Shown here piece after piece: positions 1-8,730 of a stretch of DNA of 64,000 bases. The position numbers and the translations under genes were made by a program. Numbering within the stretch: the stretch's first letter is position 1; the number at the start of each line of letters is the position of its first letter. Source of the stretch: Microterricola viridarii. Its GTDB lineage: Bacteria > Actinomycetota > Actinomycetes > Actinomycetales > Microbacteriaceae. Under the pieces are notes generated by a model. That model was not told the origin of the DNA, searched no databases, and saw only the letters and a list, made by a program, of their open reading frames with translations. The stretch spans positions 2,232,001 through 2,296,000 of the forward strand of contig NZ_LT629742.1 of the NCBI RefSeq assembly GCF_900104895.1, given 5' to 3'.

Positions 1-1766
1 TCGACTCCTCCGGCGTCGCCGCCACGAACCGCGTCAACCCGGAACTCGTGCAGCTGGCCAAGGGCGGCTCCCGCTCCATCCACGCCCGCTCCACCCGCGG
101 TCGGCGCGGCCACGACCGCGGCGGCTGGAGCCCGCAGCCGCCGGCCGCCAAGCTCGACCGCGCAGCCGTCGTCGCCATGCTCGACGGCAAGAACCTGCTG
201 CCGGCGATCTTCTTCATCTTCAGCCGGGTCGGCTGCGACCAGGCCGTCCGCCAGGTGCTTCGCGCCGGCGTCCGCCTCACCCAGGCACACGAGCGCGACG
301 AGATCCGCGCCATCGTCGAGGAACGCTGTCGCCCCCTGCTCGACGAGGACCTCGCCGTGCTCGGCTACTGGGAGTGGCTGGAAGGGCTGGAGCGCGGCGT
401 CGCCGCCCACCACGCCGGCATGCTGCCCGCCTTCAAGGAGGTCGTCGAGGAGCTGTTCCAGCGCAAGCTCGTCAAGGCCGTCTTCGCGACGGAGACGCTC
501 GCCCTCGGCATCAACATGCCCGCCCGCACCGTGGTGCTGGAGAAGCTGGAGAAGTTCAACGGCGAGGCCCGCGTGCCGATCACGCCGGGGGAGTACACCC
601 AGCTCACCGGGCGCGCCGGGCGTCGCGGCATCGACGTGGAGGGGCACGCCGTCATCCACTGGCAGGACGGCCTCGACCCGCAGGCGGTCGCCGCCCTCGC
701 CTCGCGGCGCAGCTACCCGATGAACTCCAGCTTCCGGCCGACCTACAACATGGCGGTCAACCTGATCGAGCAGTTCGGCCGGCAGCGCGCCCGCACCATC
801 CTGGAGTCGTCGTTCGCCCAGTTCCAGGCCGACCGCTCCGTGGTGGACCTGGCCCGCACCGTGCGCCAGCAGCAGGAGTCCCTGGACGGCTACGAGGCGT
901 CGATGCACTGCCACCTCGGCGACTTCGCCGAGTACGCGGGCATCCGCCGCGCCCTGACCGAGCTGGAACGGCGCGCCTCCCGCGCCGAAAACCAGGAGTC
1001 GCGCGCCGCGAAGGAGAAGGTGCAGCGCGAGCTCAACTCGCTGCGCAGGCAGAGGCGCGCCCACCCCTGCCACAACTGCCCGGACCGGGAGGCGCACGCC
1101 CGCTGGGCCGAGCGCTGGTTCAAGCTGCGCAAGCAGAACGACGCCCTCCGCGCCCAGATCCGCTCCCGCACGGGCGCCGTCGCCCGGGTCTTCGACCGGG
1201 TGACCGAACTGCTGCTCGGCTTCGGCTACCTGGAGAAGGACGCCAGCGGCAAGCTCAGCGCCAGCGCCAGCGGGCGGATGCTCCGCCGCATCTACGGAGA
1301 GCGCGACCTTCTCGTCGCGGAGTCGCTGCGCCGTGGGCTCTGGAACGAGCTGGACGCGCCGAGCCTCGCCGCCATGGCGACGACGCTCGTCTACGAGCCG
1401 CGCCGCGACGAGGGCAACCTCTCCGAGCGCTACCTGCCCCGGGGCGCCTTCGTGCGCGCCTTCGACGCCACCGGCACGCTGTGGAGCGAGCTCGACGACC
1501 TGGAGCGCTCGCACCGGCTGCCCGGCAGCGAGCCGCCGGCCACGGGCCTCGCCCTGGCCATGTGGAAGTGGGCCAAGGGCGCGCCGCTCGGCGAGGTGCT
1601 CGGCGACGCCGACATGGCCGCAGGCGACTTCGTGCGCTGGACCAAGCAGACGATCGACCTGCTCGACCAGCTCTCCGTCGTGGCCGACAATCCCGTGGCG
1701 GCCAACGCCCGCCTGGCGATGGACTCCGTCCGCCGCGGCATCGTTGCGTACTCCTCGGTCGCCTAG
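1..1766 (+). CDS. helY: HelY-like DEAD/DEAH-box RNA helicase, 5' end cut by the window edge
   Basis: C-terminal ~588 residues of a superfamily 2 helicase of the Ski2/Mtr4-like HelY group; the frame (codons from base 3) is open to the left edge, so the N-terminal Walker motifs lie outside. Visible are the second RecA domain with helicase motifs V and VI (ETLALGINMPART and TGRAGRRG), a helical region with four cysteines (CHNCPDRE and neighbours, perhaps metal binding), and a C-terminal DSHCT-type helical domain. Family members are ATP-dependent RNA helicases thought to act in RNA turnover. The stop lies 9 bases before the most upstream lnt start, so the genes are probably co-transcribed, the order seen in many Actinobacteria. 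Family assignment is strong; exact substrate unknown. Confidence 0.9.
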   Translation, partial: DSSGVAATNRVNPELVQLAKGGSRSIHARSTRGRRGHDRGGWSPQPPAAKLDRAAVVAMLDGKNLLPAIFFIFSRVGCDQAVRQVLRAGVRLTQAHERDEIRAIVEERCRPLLDEDLAVLGYWEWLEGLERGVAAHHAGMLPAFKEVVEELFQRKLVKAVFATETLALGINMPARTVVLEKLEKFNGEARVPITPGEYTQLTGRAGRRGIDVEGHAVIHWQDGLDPQAVAALASRRSYPMNSSFRPTYNMAVNLIEQFGRQRARTILESSFAQFQADRSVVDLARTVRQQQESLDGYEASMHCHLGDFAEYAGIRRALTELERRASRAENQESRAAKEKVQRELNSLRRQRRAHPCHNCPDREAHARWAERWFKLRKQNDALRAQIRSRTGAVARVFDRVTELLLGFGYLEKDASGKLSASASGRMLRRIYGERDLLVAESLRRGLWNELDAPSLAAMATTLVYEPRRDEGNLSERYLPRGAFVRAFDATGTLWSELDDLERSHRLPGSEPPATGLALAMWKWAKGAPLGEVLGDADMAAGDFVRWTKQTIDLLDQLSVVADNPVAANARLAMDSVRRGIVAYSSVA

Positions 1767-1775
1767 GCTGTACCG

Positions 1776-3347
1776 GTGATGTTGAAGGGGGTTGAGGGGC
1801 ACTCTGCGCTGCGCCTCCCCATCTACCTTGCGGTCCCGCTCGCGGCGGCATCCGGCATCATCCTCGACGGCGCATTCCCCGACCGGGGCTGGTGGCCGTT
1901 GGCCCCGCTGGCCGTCGCGCTGCTCTTCCTCACCCTCCTCGGGCGCGGGCCGTGGGTGGGCGGGCTGCTCGGCCTGATCGCCGGGCTCAGCTTCTGGCTG
2001 ACACACATCCACTGGCTCACGCTCTACCTCGGCGCACTGCCCTGGGCGGCCCTGGCCGTGCTGCAATCCATCTTCTTCTCGATCGGCGTCGCGCTCATCG
2101 CCGTCGTGCTGCGCTGGGGGCCGCGGCTCTGGCCGACCCCGCTCGGCCGGCTCGGCATGGTGCCCGTCGTCGTGGCCGGGCTGTGGACGGCAAGGGAGGC
2201 CATCTCGGCGGTCTGGCCCTACGGCGGTTTCGCGTGGGGGCGTCTGGCCCTCTCCCAGACGGAGGGGCCCTTCGCCGGGCTGCTCAGCCTCGTCGGCGCC
2301 TCCGGCCTCAGCTTCCTGATCGCGCTGCTGGCCGCGCTCCTCGTGCAACTCGCCCGGGAGCAGGCGGTGGCACTCGGCTGGCGCGCCGCCATCGCGGTCG
2401 CCACCGTCGCGCTCCTCCTCGCCGTCCCGGCCTGGCCGACGCTGCAGACCGGCACGACCCGCCTGGCCGCCGTGCAGGGCAACTCGAACGCCGGCCTGTT
2501 CGCCGAGTACGTGCCGGGCGAGATCCTCAACAACCACGTCGCCGAGACACTCCCGCTGATCGGCGAGGACGTCGACATGGTGGTCTGGCCGGAGAACGGC
2601 AGCGACATCGACCCGTTGCGGAGCCCGCAGGCGGCCAAGACCCTCGACTATGTGAGCACGCAGATGCGCGCCCCGCTGATCGTCGGTACCATCACGCTGC
2701 GGGATGACGAGTATTTCAACAGCTCCCTGCTCTGGAAGGCGGGGGAGGGTGCCGTGCAAATCTACGACAAGGTGCACCCGGTGCCCTTCGCCGAGTACAT
2801 GCCCGACCGGGAGTTCTGGCGCCCATTCGCGCCCGACCTGATCGACCTGATCGGCCGCGACTACTCGATCGGCACCCAGCCGAACGTCTTCGACGTGAAC
2901 GGGATCCTCGCCGGCATCGCCATCTGCTTCGACATCGCCGACGACCAGCTGGTCAAGGAGATGATCACCGGCGACGCCGAGATCATCCTGGCCCAGACGA
3001 ACAACGCCGACTTCGGCAGTGCGGCGCACTACACCGACGAGAGCGCCCAGCAGCTGGCCATCGCCCGGATGCGGGCGATCGAGGCCGGCCGCACGGTCGT
3101 GAACATCTCCACCGTCAGCTCGAGCGCCATCATCCTGCCGGACGGCAGCACGCTGGCCTCCATCCCCGACTTCACGGCCGGCTCGATGCTGGAGACGGTG
3201 CCGCTCAGCGACACCGTGACCCCGGCCATGGCCGCGGGACGCGGCATCGAATGGCTGGTGTCCGGACTCGGCCTGGCCGGCCTGGCGCTGGCAATGACGT
3301 TCGCGGCCCGCTCCCGGCGCACGGCAGGGCGTGGCCCGCGTGGCTGA
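1776..3347 (+). CDS. lnt: apolipoprotein N-acyltransferase Lnt
   Basis: Transfers an acyl chain to the N-terminal cysteine of membrane-anchored lipoproteins. The 523-residue protein has about six hydrophobic segments in the first ~220 residues, then a nitrilase-like domain (about 235-465) and a last membrane helix. The catalytic triad is visible: Glu273 in WPENGSD, Lys332 in DKVHPVPF and Cys384 in AICFD. Usual length for the family. The start is uncertain between GTG 1776, ATG 1779 and TTG 1782. The 3' end overlaps ppm by 17 bases, a coupling common in Actinobacteria, where Lnt and Ppm occur as neighbours or fusions. Confidence 0.93.
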   Translation: MMLKGVEGHSALRLPIYLAVPLAAASGIILDGAFPDRGWWPLAPLAVALLFLTLLGRGPWVGGLLGLIAGLSFWLTHIHWLTLYLGALPWAALAVLQSIFFSIGVALIAVVLRWGPRLWPTPLGRLGMVPVVVAGLWTAREAISAVWPYGGFAWGRLALSQTEGPFAGLLSLVGASGLSFLIALLAALLVQLAREQAVALGWRAAIAVATVALLLAVPAWPTLQTGTTRLAAVQGNSNAGLFAEYVPGEILNNHVAETLPLIGEDVDMVVWPENGSDIDPLRSPQAAKTLDYVSTQMRAPLIVGTITLRDDEYFNSSLLWKAGEGAVQIYDKVHPVPFAEYMPDREFWRPFAPDLIDLIGRDYSIGTQPNVFDVNGILAGIAICFDIADDQLVKEMITGDAEIILAQTNNADFGSAAHYTDESAQQLAIARMRAIEAGRTVVNISTVSSSAIILPDGSTLASIPDFTAGSMLETVPLSDTVTPAMAAGRGIEWLVSGLGLAGLALAMTFAARSRRTAGRGPRG

Positions 3348-4086
3348 GCGCACGCTGGTCGTCGTGCCCACCTTCGAGGAGAGCGCCAGCATCCGCTCGA
3401 TCCTCGCCCGGATCCGCTCCGCCGTGCCCGCCGCCGACATCCTCGTCGTCGATGACAACAGCCCGGACGGCACCGCGGAAATCGTGGCACGGCTGGCCCG
3501 CACCGACCCGCGGCTGGCGGTGCTGGTGCGACCAGACAAGAGCGGGCTCGGCCGGGCGTACCTCTCCGGGTTCCGCTACGCGCTGGAACACGGCTACGAC
3601 TACATCGTCGAGATCGACGCCGACGGCTCGCACGACCCGGCTGAGCTGCCGCGGATGCTGGAGTTGGCGGAATCCGGCCACGACCTGGTCATCGGCTCGC
3701 GCTGGGTCCCCGGCGGTCGGGTGAGCAACTGGTCGCGGGTCAGACAGGCGATCTCGCGGGCCGGAAACGGCTACTCCCGCTTCATGCTGGGCTCCGCGGT
3801 GCGCGACATCACGGCGGGGTTCCGGGTGTTCCGGGCAGACACCGTGCGGCTGCTGCTGCGGGAGCCGACCTCCAGCCAGGGGTACTGCTTCCAGATCGAG
3901 ATGGCCTGGCACACCGAGCGCGCCGGGCTCAGCATCGCCGAGCACCCGATCACCTTCGAGGAGCGGGCGGAGGGCGTCTCCAAGATGCACCTCGGCATCG
4001 TCGCGGAGGCGCTCTGGCGGGTCACCGTCTGGGGGGTCCAGAAACGCCTGTCGCCGGGCCAAGTGGCCCGGCGATCAGAGGGGTAG
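3331..4086 (+). CDS. ppm: polyprenol-monophosphomannose synthase (GT2 family)
   Basis: A 251-residue family 2 glycosyltransferase that makes polyprenyl-phosphate mannose, the lipid sugar donor for protein O-mannosylation and mannolipids. The GT-A fold is shown by VPTFEE near the N-terminus, DDNSPDGT (about residues 30-37), and the metal-binding DxD-like EIDADGSHDP (about 93-102). There is no membrane domain, so this is the catalytic Ppm/DPM1 type. The GTG start lies inside the end of lnt; a second in-frame GTG nine bases later is possible. Position behind lnt supports the mannolipid/lipoprotein role. It faces rbpA with a 27-base gap containing only a short hairpin. Confidence 0.9.
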   Translation: MARVAERTLVVVPTFEESASIRSILARIRSAVPAADILVVDDNSPDGTAEIVARLARTDPRLAVLVRPDKSGLGRAYLSGFRYALEHGYDYIVEIDADGSHDPAELPRMLELAESGHDLVIGSRWVPGGRVSNWSRVRQAISRAGNGYSRFMLGSAVRDITAGFRVFRADTVRLLLREPTSSQGYCFQIEMAWHTERAGLSIAEHPITFEERAEGVSKMHLGIVAEALWRVTVWGVQKRLSPGQVARRSEG

Positions 4087-4113
4087 CGGCACACGGCCGC
4101 TGAACCGAGGGTC

Positions 4114-4479
4114 TTAGACGCTGACCTTCTGCGTGCCGCGGCGGGCGCGCAGGGCGACCAGACGCTCCTCGAGCAGCTCTTCGAGCTCCTCGATGGTGCG
4201 ACGCTCCAGCAGCATGTCCCAGTGCGTGCGCGCGATCTTGTCCTCGGAGTGGTCGATGACCACGGGCTTGGAATCAACGATCAGGCTGGCCTCGTGGCCG
4301 CAGTGCTTGCACTCCCACGCCTCGGGGGCCTCGGCCTCGGCCGAGAAGGTCATGACCGTGTCACGACCACATGTTCCACAGCGGTAGCTGTGATTGACGC
4401 GCGGTGAGAAACTGACGCCCTCTTCGCTCTGCAGGCTTTGTGCGCCCAGTCGCATTCCACGCAAACTACGATCTGCCAT
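4114..4479 (-). CDS. rbpA: RNA polymerase-binding protein RbpA
   Basis: A 121-residue general transcription factor that binds RNA polymerase and group I sigma factors and stabilises open complexes in Actinobacteria. A basic N-terminal tail is followed by a zinc-binding core with Cys34, Cys37, Cys57 and Cys60 (CGTCG and CKHCG), then the sigma-interacting C-terminal helix rich in E and R. The ATG start is preceded by a strong ribosome site (AGAGGAG). The frame stays open far upstream of this start across the next gene, but the RbpA homology begins here. Its partner principal sigma factor is encoded at 46.4-47.7 kb. Confidence 0.96.
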   Translation of the reverse strand: MADRSLRGMRLGAQSLQSEEGVSFSPRVNHSYRCGTCGRDTVMTFSAEAEAPEAWECKHCGHEASLIVDSKPVVIDHSEDKIARTHWDMLLERRTIEELEELLEERLVALRARRGTQKVSV

Positions 4480-4604
4480 TGTGTGGTCTCCTCTCGCAAT
4501 GCAACCTCCGTTATAGCGGCTCAAGCTGTGCGTTAGCTTGCGGAGAAGACCCGCGCACGGCGGGTTCCCCGGCCTTGCCAGAAGACTCCCAGTCTCGCGC
4601 TCGC

Positions 4605-5372
4605 TCAGCCCCGGGCGGCGAGCAGGCGGACGGCCAGATCGGCCCGATCGGTGACCAAGCCGTCGACGCCCAGGTCGAGCAGCGCGCTCATCTCCGCCTC
4701 GTCGTTGACCGTCCAGACGTGCACCTCGACACCGGCGCGGTGCATCGCGGCGATCACCCGCGGCGTCGTGATCTTCAGCGGCCCGGCGCTCTGCGGCACC
4801 TGCACGGCGACCAGACCAGCCAGGGCCCGGCGCACCACGGGGGAGAGGCCGAGCTTGGCCGCGATCAGGGCGATGGCGAATCGGGACGACGACGCCGAGC
4901 TGGCCACGCCGGGCAACAGCCGCACCGTCTCCCGGCGGCGCCGCTCCGAGAAGGAGGTGATCAGCACGCGGCTCGTGGCCTGGGCCGCCGCGACCGCCGC
5001 CGCCGTGGGCGCGACCGCCGCGGCATCCTTCACATCGATGTTGAAGCGCGCCGTCGGGAAGGCGATCAGCGCCTCCTCCAGCGAGACGAAGTGCTGCCCG
5101 TCGCCCAGGTCGATGGCGGCCAGCTCGGCGAAGCTCAACTCGCCGACGGCGACCTCGCGGGACGCCAGCCGGCTGAGGTCGGCGTCGTGGCAGATCACGG
5201 CGACGCCGTCCCGGCTGGCGTGCACATCCGTCTCCAGATAGTCCACGCCCTCTGCGAGTGCGTTGCGGAAGGCGAGGAGCGTGTTCTCGGGGGCCCCGGT
5301 GGCCAGGCCGCGGTGCGCGAGGACGCGCGGGCCAGACTGATCGAGGTAGTGCGGGGTGGTGTCGGCGTTCAG
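4605..5372 (-). CDS. glycerophosphodiester phosphodiesterase, probable CTG start
   Basis: A GDPD-family enzyme that hydrolyses glycerophosphodiesters to glycerol 3-phosphate and an alcohol. The family signature is complete only if translation begins upstream of the first canonical start (GTG 5246): HRG (residues 20-22 from the proposed start), APENTLLAF, YLETDVH and ICHDADL. Between the upstream stop and 5246 there is no in-frame ATG, GTG or TTG. A CTG at 5372-5370 overlaps the stomatin stop as CTGA and has AGGA eight bases upstream (5384-5381), giving 255 residues starting MNADTTPHYL. Starting at GTG 5246 would delete the HRG metal-site motif. Last gene of the nfeD-stomatin-GDPD series. Function is confident; the start is inferred. 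Confidence 0.82.
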   Translation of the reverse strand: MNADTTPHYLDQSGPRVLAHRGLATGAPENTLLAFRNALAEGVDYLETDVHASRDGVAVICHDADLSRLASREVAVGELSFAELAAIDLGDGQHFVSLEEALIAFPTARFNIDVKDAAAVAPTAAAVAAAQATSRVLITSFSERRRRETVRLLPGVASSASSSRFAIALIAAKLGLSPVVRRALAGLVAVQVPQSAGPLKITTPRVIAAMHRAGVEVHVWTVNDEAEMSALLDLGVDGLVTDRADLAVRLLAARG

Positions 5373-6346
5373 AGCGCTTGTCCTGTCGGTGGTGCGGGCG
5401 GGGGAGTGGGCGCCGGAGTGGGCTGGACGACGGGCGGGGCGGCATCCGGGGCGGTCGGGATGAAGGCCCGACTCATGCCCTTCAGCGCCTCGGTGAGCTC
5501 GCTGGGCACGATCCAGAGCTTGCTGGCCGGGCCCTCGGCGATCTTCGGCAGGGTCTGCAGGTACTGGTAGGCGAGCAGCTTCGGGTCTGCGTCGCCCTCG
5601 TGGATGGCGCGGAACACGGTCTTGATGGCCTCGGCCTCGCCCTGGGCGCGCAGCACGGCGGCCTTGGCGTCACCCTCCGCGCTGAGGATGGCGGCCTGCC
5701 GGGCGCCCTCTGCGGTGAGGATGGCCGACTGCTTGGTGCCCTCTGCGGTGAGGATCAGCGCGCGGCGGTCGCGCTCTGCGCGCATCTGCTTCTCCATCGA
5801 GTCCTGGATGGAGTGCGGCGGGTCGATCGCCTTGAGCTCGACCCGCGACACGCGGATGCCCCACTTGCCGGTGGCCTCGTCGAGCACGATGCGCAGCTGG
5901 CCGTTGATGTTGTCGCGGCTGGTCAGCGCCTCCTCGAGGTTCAGCCCGCCGACGACGTTGCGGAGGGTCGTCGTGGTGAGCTGCTCCACGGCGCCGAGGT
6001 AATTGGCGATCTCATACGTCGCCGCCCGGGCATCCGTGACCTGGAAGTAGACGACGGTGTCGATGGAGACGACGAGGTTGTCCTCGGTGATGACGGGCTG
6101 CGGCGGGAAGGAGACGACCTGCTCGCGCATGTCGACCTGCTTGTGCACCCGGTCGACGAACGGGACGAGCAGGTTCAGGCCGGGCATGAGGGTCTTGTGG
6201 TAGCGGCCGAGGCGCTCCACCACGCCGGCGTAGGCCTGCGGGATGATCTTGATCGAGCGGAACAGCAGGACGAGGACGAAGACGACGATGACGACGATGA
6301 CCGCGGCGAGGACGATCTGCGACACGGTATCCGGTGAGAGGTTCAC
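5369..6346 (-). CDS. stomatin/prohibitin-like SPFH (band 7) protein
   Basis: A 325-residue membrane scaffold protein. One N-terminal transmembrane helix (about residues 10-30) is followed by the SPFH/band 7 domain (VVERLGRYHKTL, then EDNLVVSIDTVVYFQV), an Ala/Glu-rich coiled coil (about 205-255) and a Pro-rich tail (PPVVQPTPAPTPPPAP). Such proteins form large oligomers on the inner membrane and are usually paired with NfeD-like proteins, as here: the NfeD gene is directly upstream and overlaps by four bases. The stop codon overlaps the proposed CTG start of the phosphodiesterase, so the three genes look translationally coupled. Confidence 0.92.
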   Translation of the reverse strand: MNLSPDTVSQIVLAAVIVVIVVFVLVLLFRSIKIIPQAYAGVVERLGRYHKTLMPGLNLLVPFVDRVHKQVDMREQVVSFPPQPVITEDNLVVSIDTVVYFQVTDARAATYEIANYLGAVEQLTTTTLRNVVGGLNLEEALTSRDNINGQLRIVLDEATGKWGIRVSRVELKAIDPPHSIQDSMEKQMRAERDRRALILTAEGTKQSAILTAEGARQAAILSAEGDAKAAVLRAQGEAEAIKTVFRAIHEGDADPKLLAYQYLQTLPKIAEGPASKLWIVPSELTEALKGMSRAFIPTAPDAAPPVVQPTPAPTPPPAPPTGQAL

Positions 6347-6822
6347 GGCTGCACCCTTTCGACGGGGACGATGACGGCGGTTGCGCCGTCAATGCTGGTG
6401 ACGAGCACCCGCTCGCCGGCCGCGACGGTGCGCTGCTCGGTGATGGGGGACAGGCGCGCCGTCCAGGTCTCGCCGTTGGCGAGTTTCACCTGGCCGATGC
6501 CGAATTCGCCGCCGATGGATGCCACGACGGTGCCGTCGATGCCGAGCAGCGCGTCCACGTTGCTGCGGGCCGGGTCGCCGCCGCTGCGGAGCCGGCGGAG
6601 CAGCGGGGGCCTGATCACCGTCAACAGCAGGACGGCGAGGATCGCGGCGACGATGAGCTGCAGCCACCAGGGAGCGCCGAAGAGACCGGCGACCAGGCCG
6701 CCGATGCTGCCGACGGCGATCATCAGGAACGTCAACTCGAGAGTCACAATCTCGATCGTGAGGAAGAGCAGGATCAGAACCAACCAGATGATCCACCCAT
6801 ACGAGGCAATGAAGTCATCCAT
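6343..6822 (-). CDS. NfeD-like membrane protein
   Basis: A 159-residue short-type NfeD protein: two or three hydrophobic segments in the first ~90 residues and a C-terminal OB-fold soluble domain (about 100-159) containing GIDGTVV and VKLANGETWTARL. NfeD proteins bind SPFH partners; the partner follows with a four-base overlap. I chose ATG 6822 because GGAGGAG lies at the right distance upstream; a GTG six bases further upstream is in frame but worse placed. The role in membrane quality control is inferred from the family. Confidence 0.87.
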   Translation of the reverse strand: MDDFIASYGWIIWLVLILLFLTIEIVTLELTFLMIAVGSIGGLVAGLFGAPWWLQLIVAAILAVLLLTVIRPPLLRRLRSGGDPARSNVDALLGIDGTVVASIGGEFGIGQVKLANGETWTARLSPITEQRTVAAGERVLVTSIDGATAVIVPVERVQP

Positions 6823-7006
6823 GACCACTCCTCCCGACGCCGTGAGTCACCTCTGAGATGAAACTATCAGCTGGGGGAGAGGCAATGGCGGTTCCGCGCT
6901 GGGAGTTCCTGAGTGTCCGGGCCTTGGTATCCTCGATCGGACGCCTCTTCTGCAGGGGCGCTCCCGTCGTCAGGCACAATCCACCCGCAACACCGAGGAG
7001 ACCTCT

Positions 7007-7765
7007 GTGACCAATCCACTCGCCCCGCAGCTCTTGGCCGGCAAGACTGCGCTCGTCACCGGATCCTCCCGCGGTATCGGCGCAGACACCGTGCGCTACT
7101 TCGCCGAGGCCGGCGCCAACGTCGTCATCAACTTCCGCAACAAGGAGGCGCGCGCCCTCAAGCTCGCCGACACGCTGCGCGCGGGCGGGGCGAACGCGAT
7201 CACCGTGGGCGCAGACCTGACCGACCCGGCATCCGTCGCCGCCATGATCGACACCGTGCAGGCCGAGTTCGGCGGCATCGACATCCTGGTCATGAACGCC
7301 TCCGGCGGCATGGAGTCCGGCATGGCCGAGGACTACGCCATGGTGCTGAACCGCGACTCGCAGCTGAACCTGCTGGAGACCGCGCTGCCCGCCCTGAACC
7401 CGGGCGCCCGCGTGGTGTTCGTCACCAGCCACCAGGCGCACTTCATCAACAACACGGCCACCATGCCGGAGTACGAGCCCGTCGCCCGCAGCAAGCGCGC
7501 CGGCGAGGACGCCCTGCGCGCCAAGCTGCCCGAGCTCACCGCGGCCGGCGTCGAGTTCGTCGTCGTCTCCGGCGACATGATCGAGGGCACCATCACTGCC
7601 ACGCTGCTCGAGCGGTCGAACCCGGGCGCCATCTCGGCCCGCAAGGAGTCCGCAGGCAAGCTCTACAACGTGGGGGAGTTCGCCGCCGAGGTGGCCCTCG
7701 CCGCCGTCGAGCCGGTGCCGGAGAACAACACCCGCTACGTCGGCGACGTCTCCGACTTCAGCTAG
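7007..7765 (+). CDS. SDR-family protein lacking the catalytic Tyr
   Basis: A 252-residue Rossmann-fold short-chain dehydrogenase/reductase. The NAD(P)-binding motif TGSSRGIG (about residues 19-26), a D at strand 3 and the NASGG segment are present. The Ser position (VTSHQAHF) is retained, but the usual YxxxK motif reads VARSK, with Val in place of the catalytic Tyr while Lys remains. A Tyr three residues before that Val (in EYEPVARSK) is out of register. It may be an atypical reductase or a cofactor-binding protein. GTG start with GAGGAG upstream. Monocistronic, ending in a strong terminator. Substrate unknown. Confidence 0.85.
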   Translation: MTNPLAPQLLAGKTALVTGSSRGIGADTVRYFAEAGANVVINFRNKEARALKLADTLRAGGANAITVGADLTDPASVAAMIDTVQAEFGGIDILVMNASGGMESGMAEDYAMVLNRDSQLNLLETALPALNPGARVVFVTSHQAHFINNTATMPEYEPVARSKRAGEDALRAKLPELTAAGVEFVVVSGDMIEGTITATLLERSNPGAISARKESAGKLYNVGEFAAEVALAAVEPVPENNTRYVGDVSDFS

Positions 7766-7782
7766 CACCCGAAGCACGAAAG

Positions 7783-7816
7783 AAGGACGGGCCCTCCGCG
7801 TGGAGGGCCCGTCCTT
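7783..7816. terminator. bidirectional intrinsic terminator
   Basis: A perfect 15-bp inverted repeat (arms 7783-7797 and 7802-7816, loop GCGT) whose flanks are A-rich on the left and T-rich on the right, so it can act on both strands. It lies between the convergent SDR gene and DUF308 gene. Confidence 0.85.
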
Positions 7817-7832
7817 TCTGTCTGGCGCCGGC

Positions 7833-8441
7833 TCAGGCCGGGGTGACGATGCCCTTGCCGAAGGTGAACGCGCGCACGAGCTGGATGATGCCGAGCACGA
7901 TCAGGCTGATTCCGGTGAGGATGAACAGCAGCACGGCGCCCCAGAGCGGGGAGAAGAGCAGCACGATGCCGGCGATGATGCTGAGCAGACCGAAGAAGAT
8001 CGACCACCCCTTGGATCGTGAGTCGCCCAGCTGCACGAGCGCCACGACGCCCTCGACGATCCAGGCGATTCCGACCAGGATGCCGAGGAACACGCCGAGA
8101 ACCGCGGCGGTGCCGCTCAGGTTCGTGAAGGCGAGGACCGCGGCGACGACGAAGACCACTCCCAGAATTATGTCAAGTACGCGGGCCCAGCCGCCGATGC
8201 CGCGGGAGAAGATGCCGATGCCGAGGTAGGCGATGCCGGCGATCAGGAGGTAGATGCCGAGCAGCACGGCGATGCCGGCCGCCGCGCCCTTCGGCCAGAA
8301 GGTGATGAGCACGCCGATGATGAGCGCCGCGGCGCCCGAGACGCCGAGAGCGATGCGGACGCCGTTGATGGCGGACTTCGTCAGGTCTTTGCCGTCGAGC
8401 GAAAAGGCCGCGAAATACGCGCCCTGCTGTGGTGTTGTCAT
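7833..8441 (-). CDS. DUF308 / HdeD-like multi-pass membrane protein
   Basis: A 202-residue protein with about six hydrophobic helices arranged as repeated helix pairs with Gly-rich turns (for example GVLITFWPKGAA and LLGIYLLIAGIAYLGIGIF), the pattern of the DUF308/HdeD family. HdeD of enterobacteria is linked to acid resistance, but that function cannot be transferred on this evidence. ATG start. It has its own transcription unit, ending at the terminator at 7783-7816. The upstream ~290 bases (to 8730) contain no supported gene. Confidence 0.8.
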   Translation of the reverse strand: MTTPQQGAYFAAFSLDGKDLTKSAINGVRIALGVSGAAALIIGVLITFWPKGAAAGIAVLLGIYLLIAGIAYLGIGIFSRGIGGWARVLDIILGVVFVVAAVLAFTNLSGTAAVLGVFLGILVGIAWIVEGVVALVQLGDSRSKGWSIFFGLLSIIAGIVLLFSPLWGAVLLFILTGISLIVLGIIQLVRAFTFGKGIVTPA

Positions 8442-8730
8442 GGTGTGCGCCTGTTCTGATCGTTCGGAACTGCTTTTGCGCCCAGAGTATCGCCCACGCG
8501 ACGTCTGTGGTGGATAAAGTCACTGTGGCGCGTCGCCCGCCTGCGCAGCCGTCGGCCCCTGGCGTCGCAACGCACTCCGACGACGTGACATTACGTACGG
8601 AGCCGAGCAGGAAAGCTGCTGGCCAGCGCCCCTTTCCGCACTCTCGGCATTGCGCCGATAATGCACATTATGTCAAGTCATCCGTCGGGACCCCTCCCCG
8701 TTCGCCAACGCACCTCGTCCTGACATGGTG
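8442..8730. other. non-coding region with a short inverted repeat
   Basis: 289 bases between the DUF308 start and the end of the lipoprotein gene. No open frame here has protein-like composition. It holds an AT-rich inverted repeat, ATAATG-CA-CATTAT at 8658-8671, inside a GC-rich surround, overlapping by one base a TTGACA on the minus strand (complement of 8671-8676). I found no convincing -10 for that hexamer. It could be an operator for the DUF308 gene; this is weak. Confidence 0.3.

Noticed and set aside
4480..5445. N-terminal extension of RbpA by ~320 residues in an open frame
   Set aside because: RbpA is ~110-125 residues, and a strong ribosome site precedes ATG 4479. The extension overlaps the phosphodiesterase gene out of frame.
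8671..8676. TTGACA as a -35 for the DUF308 gene
   Set aside because: No acceptable -10 at 16-18 bases, and the gene is over 200 bases away.
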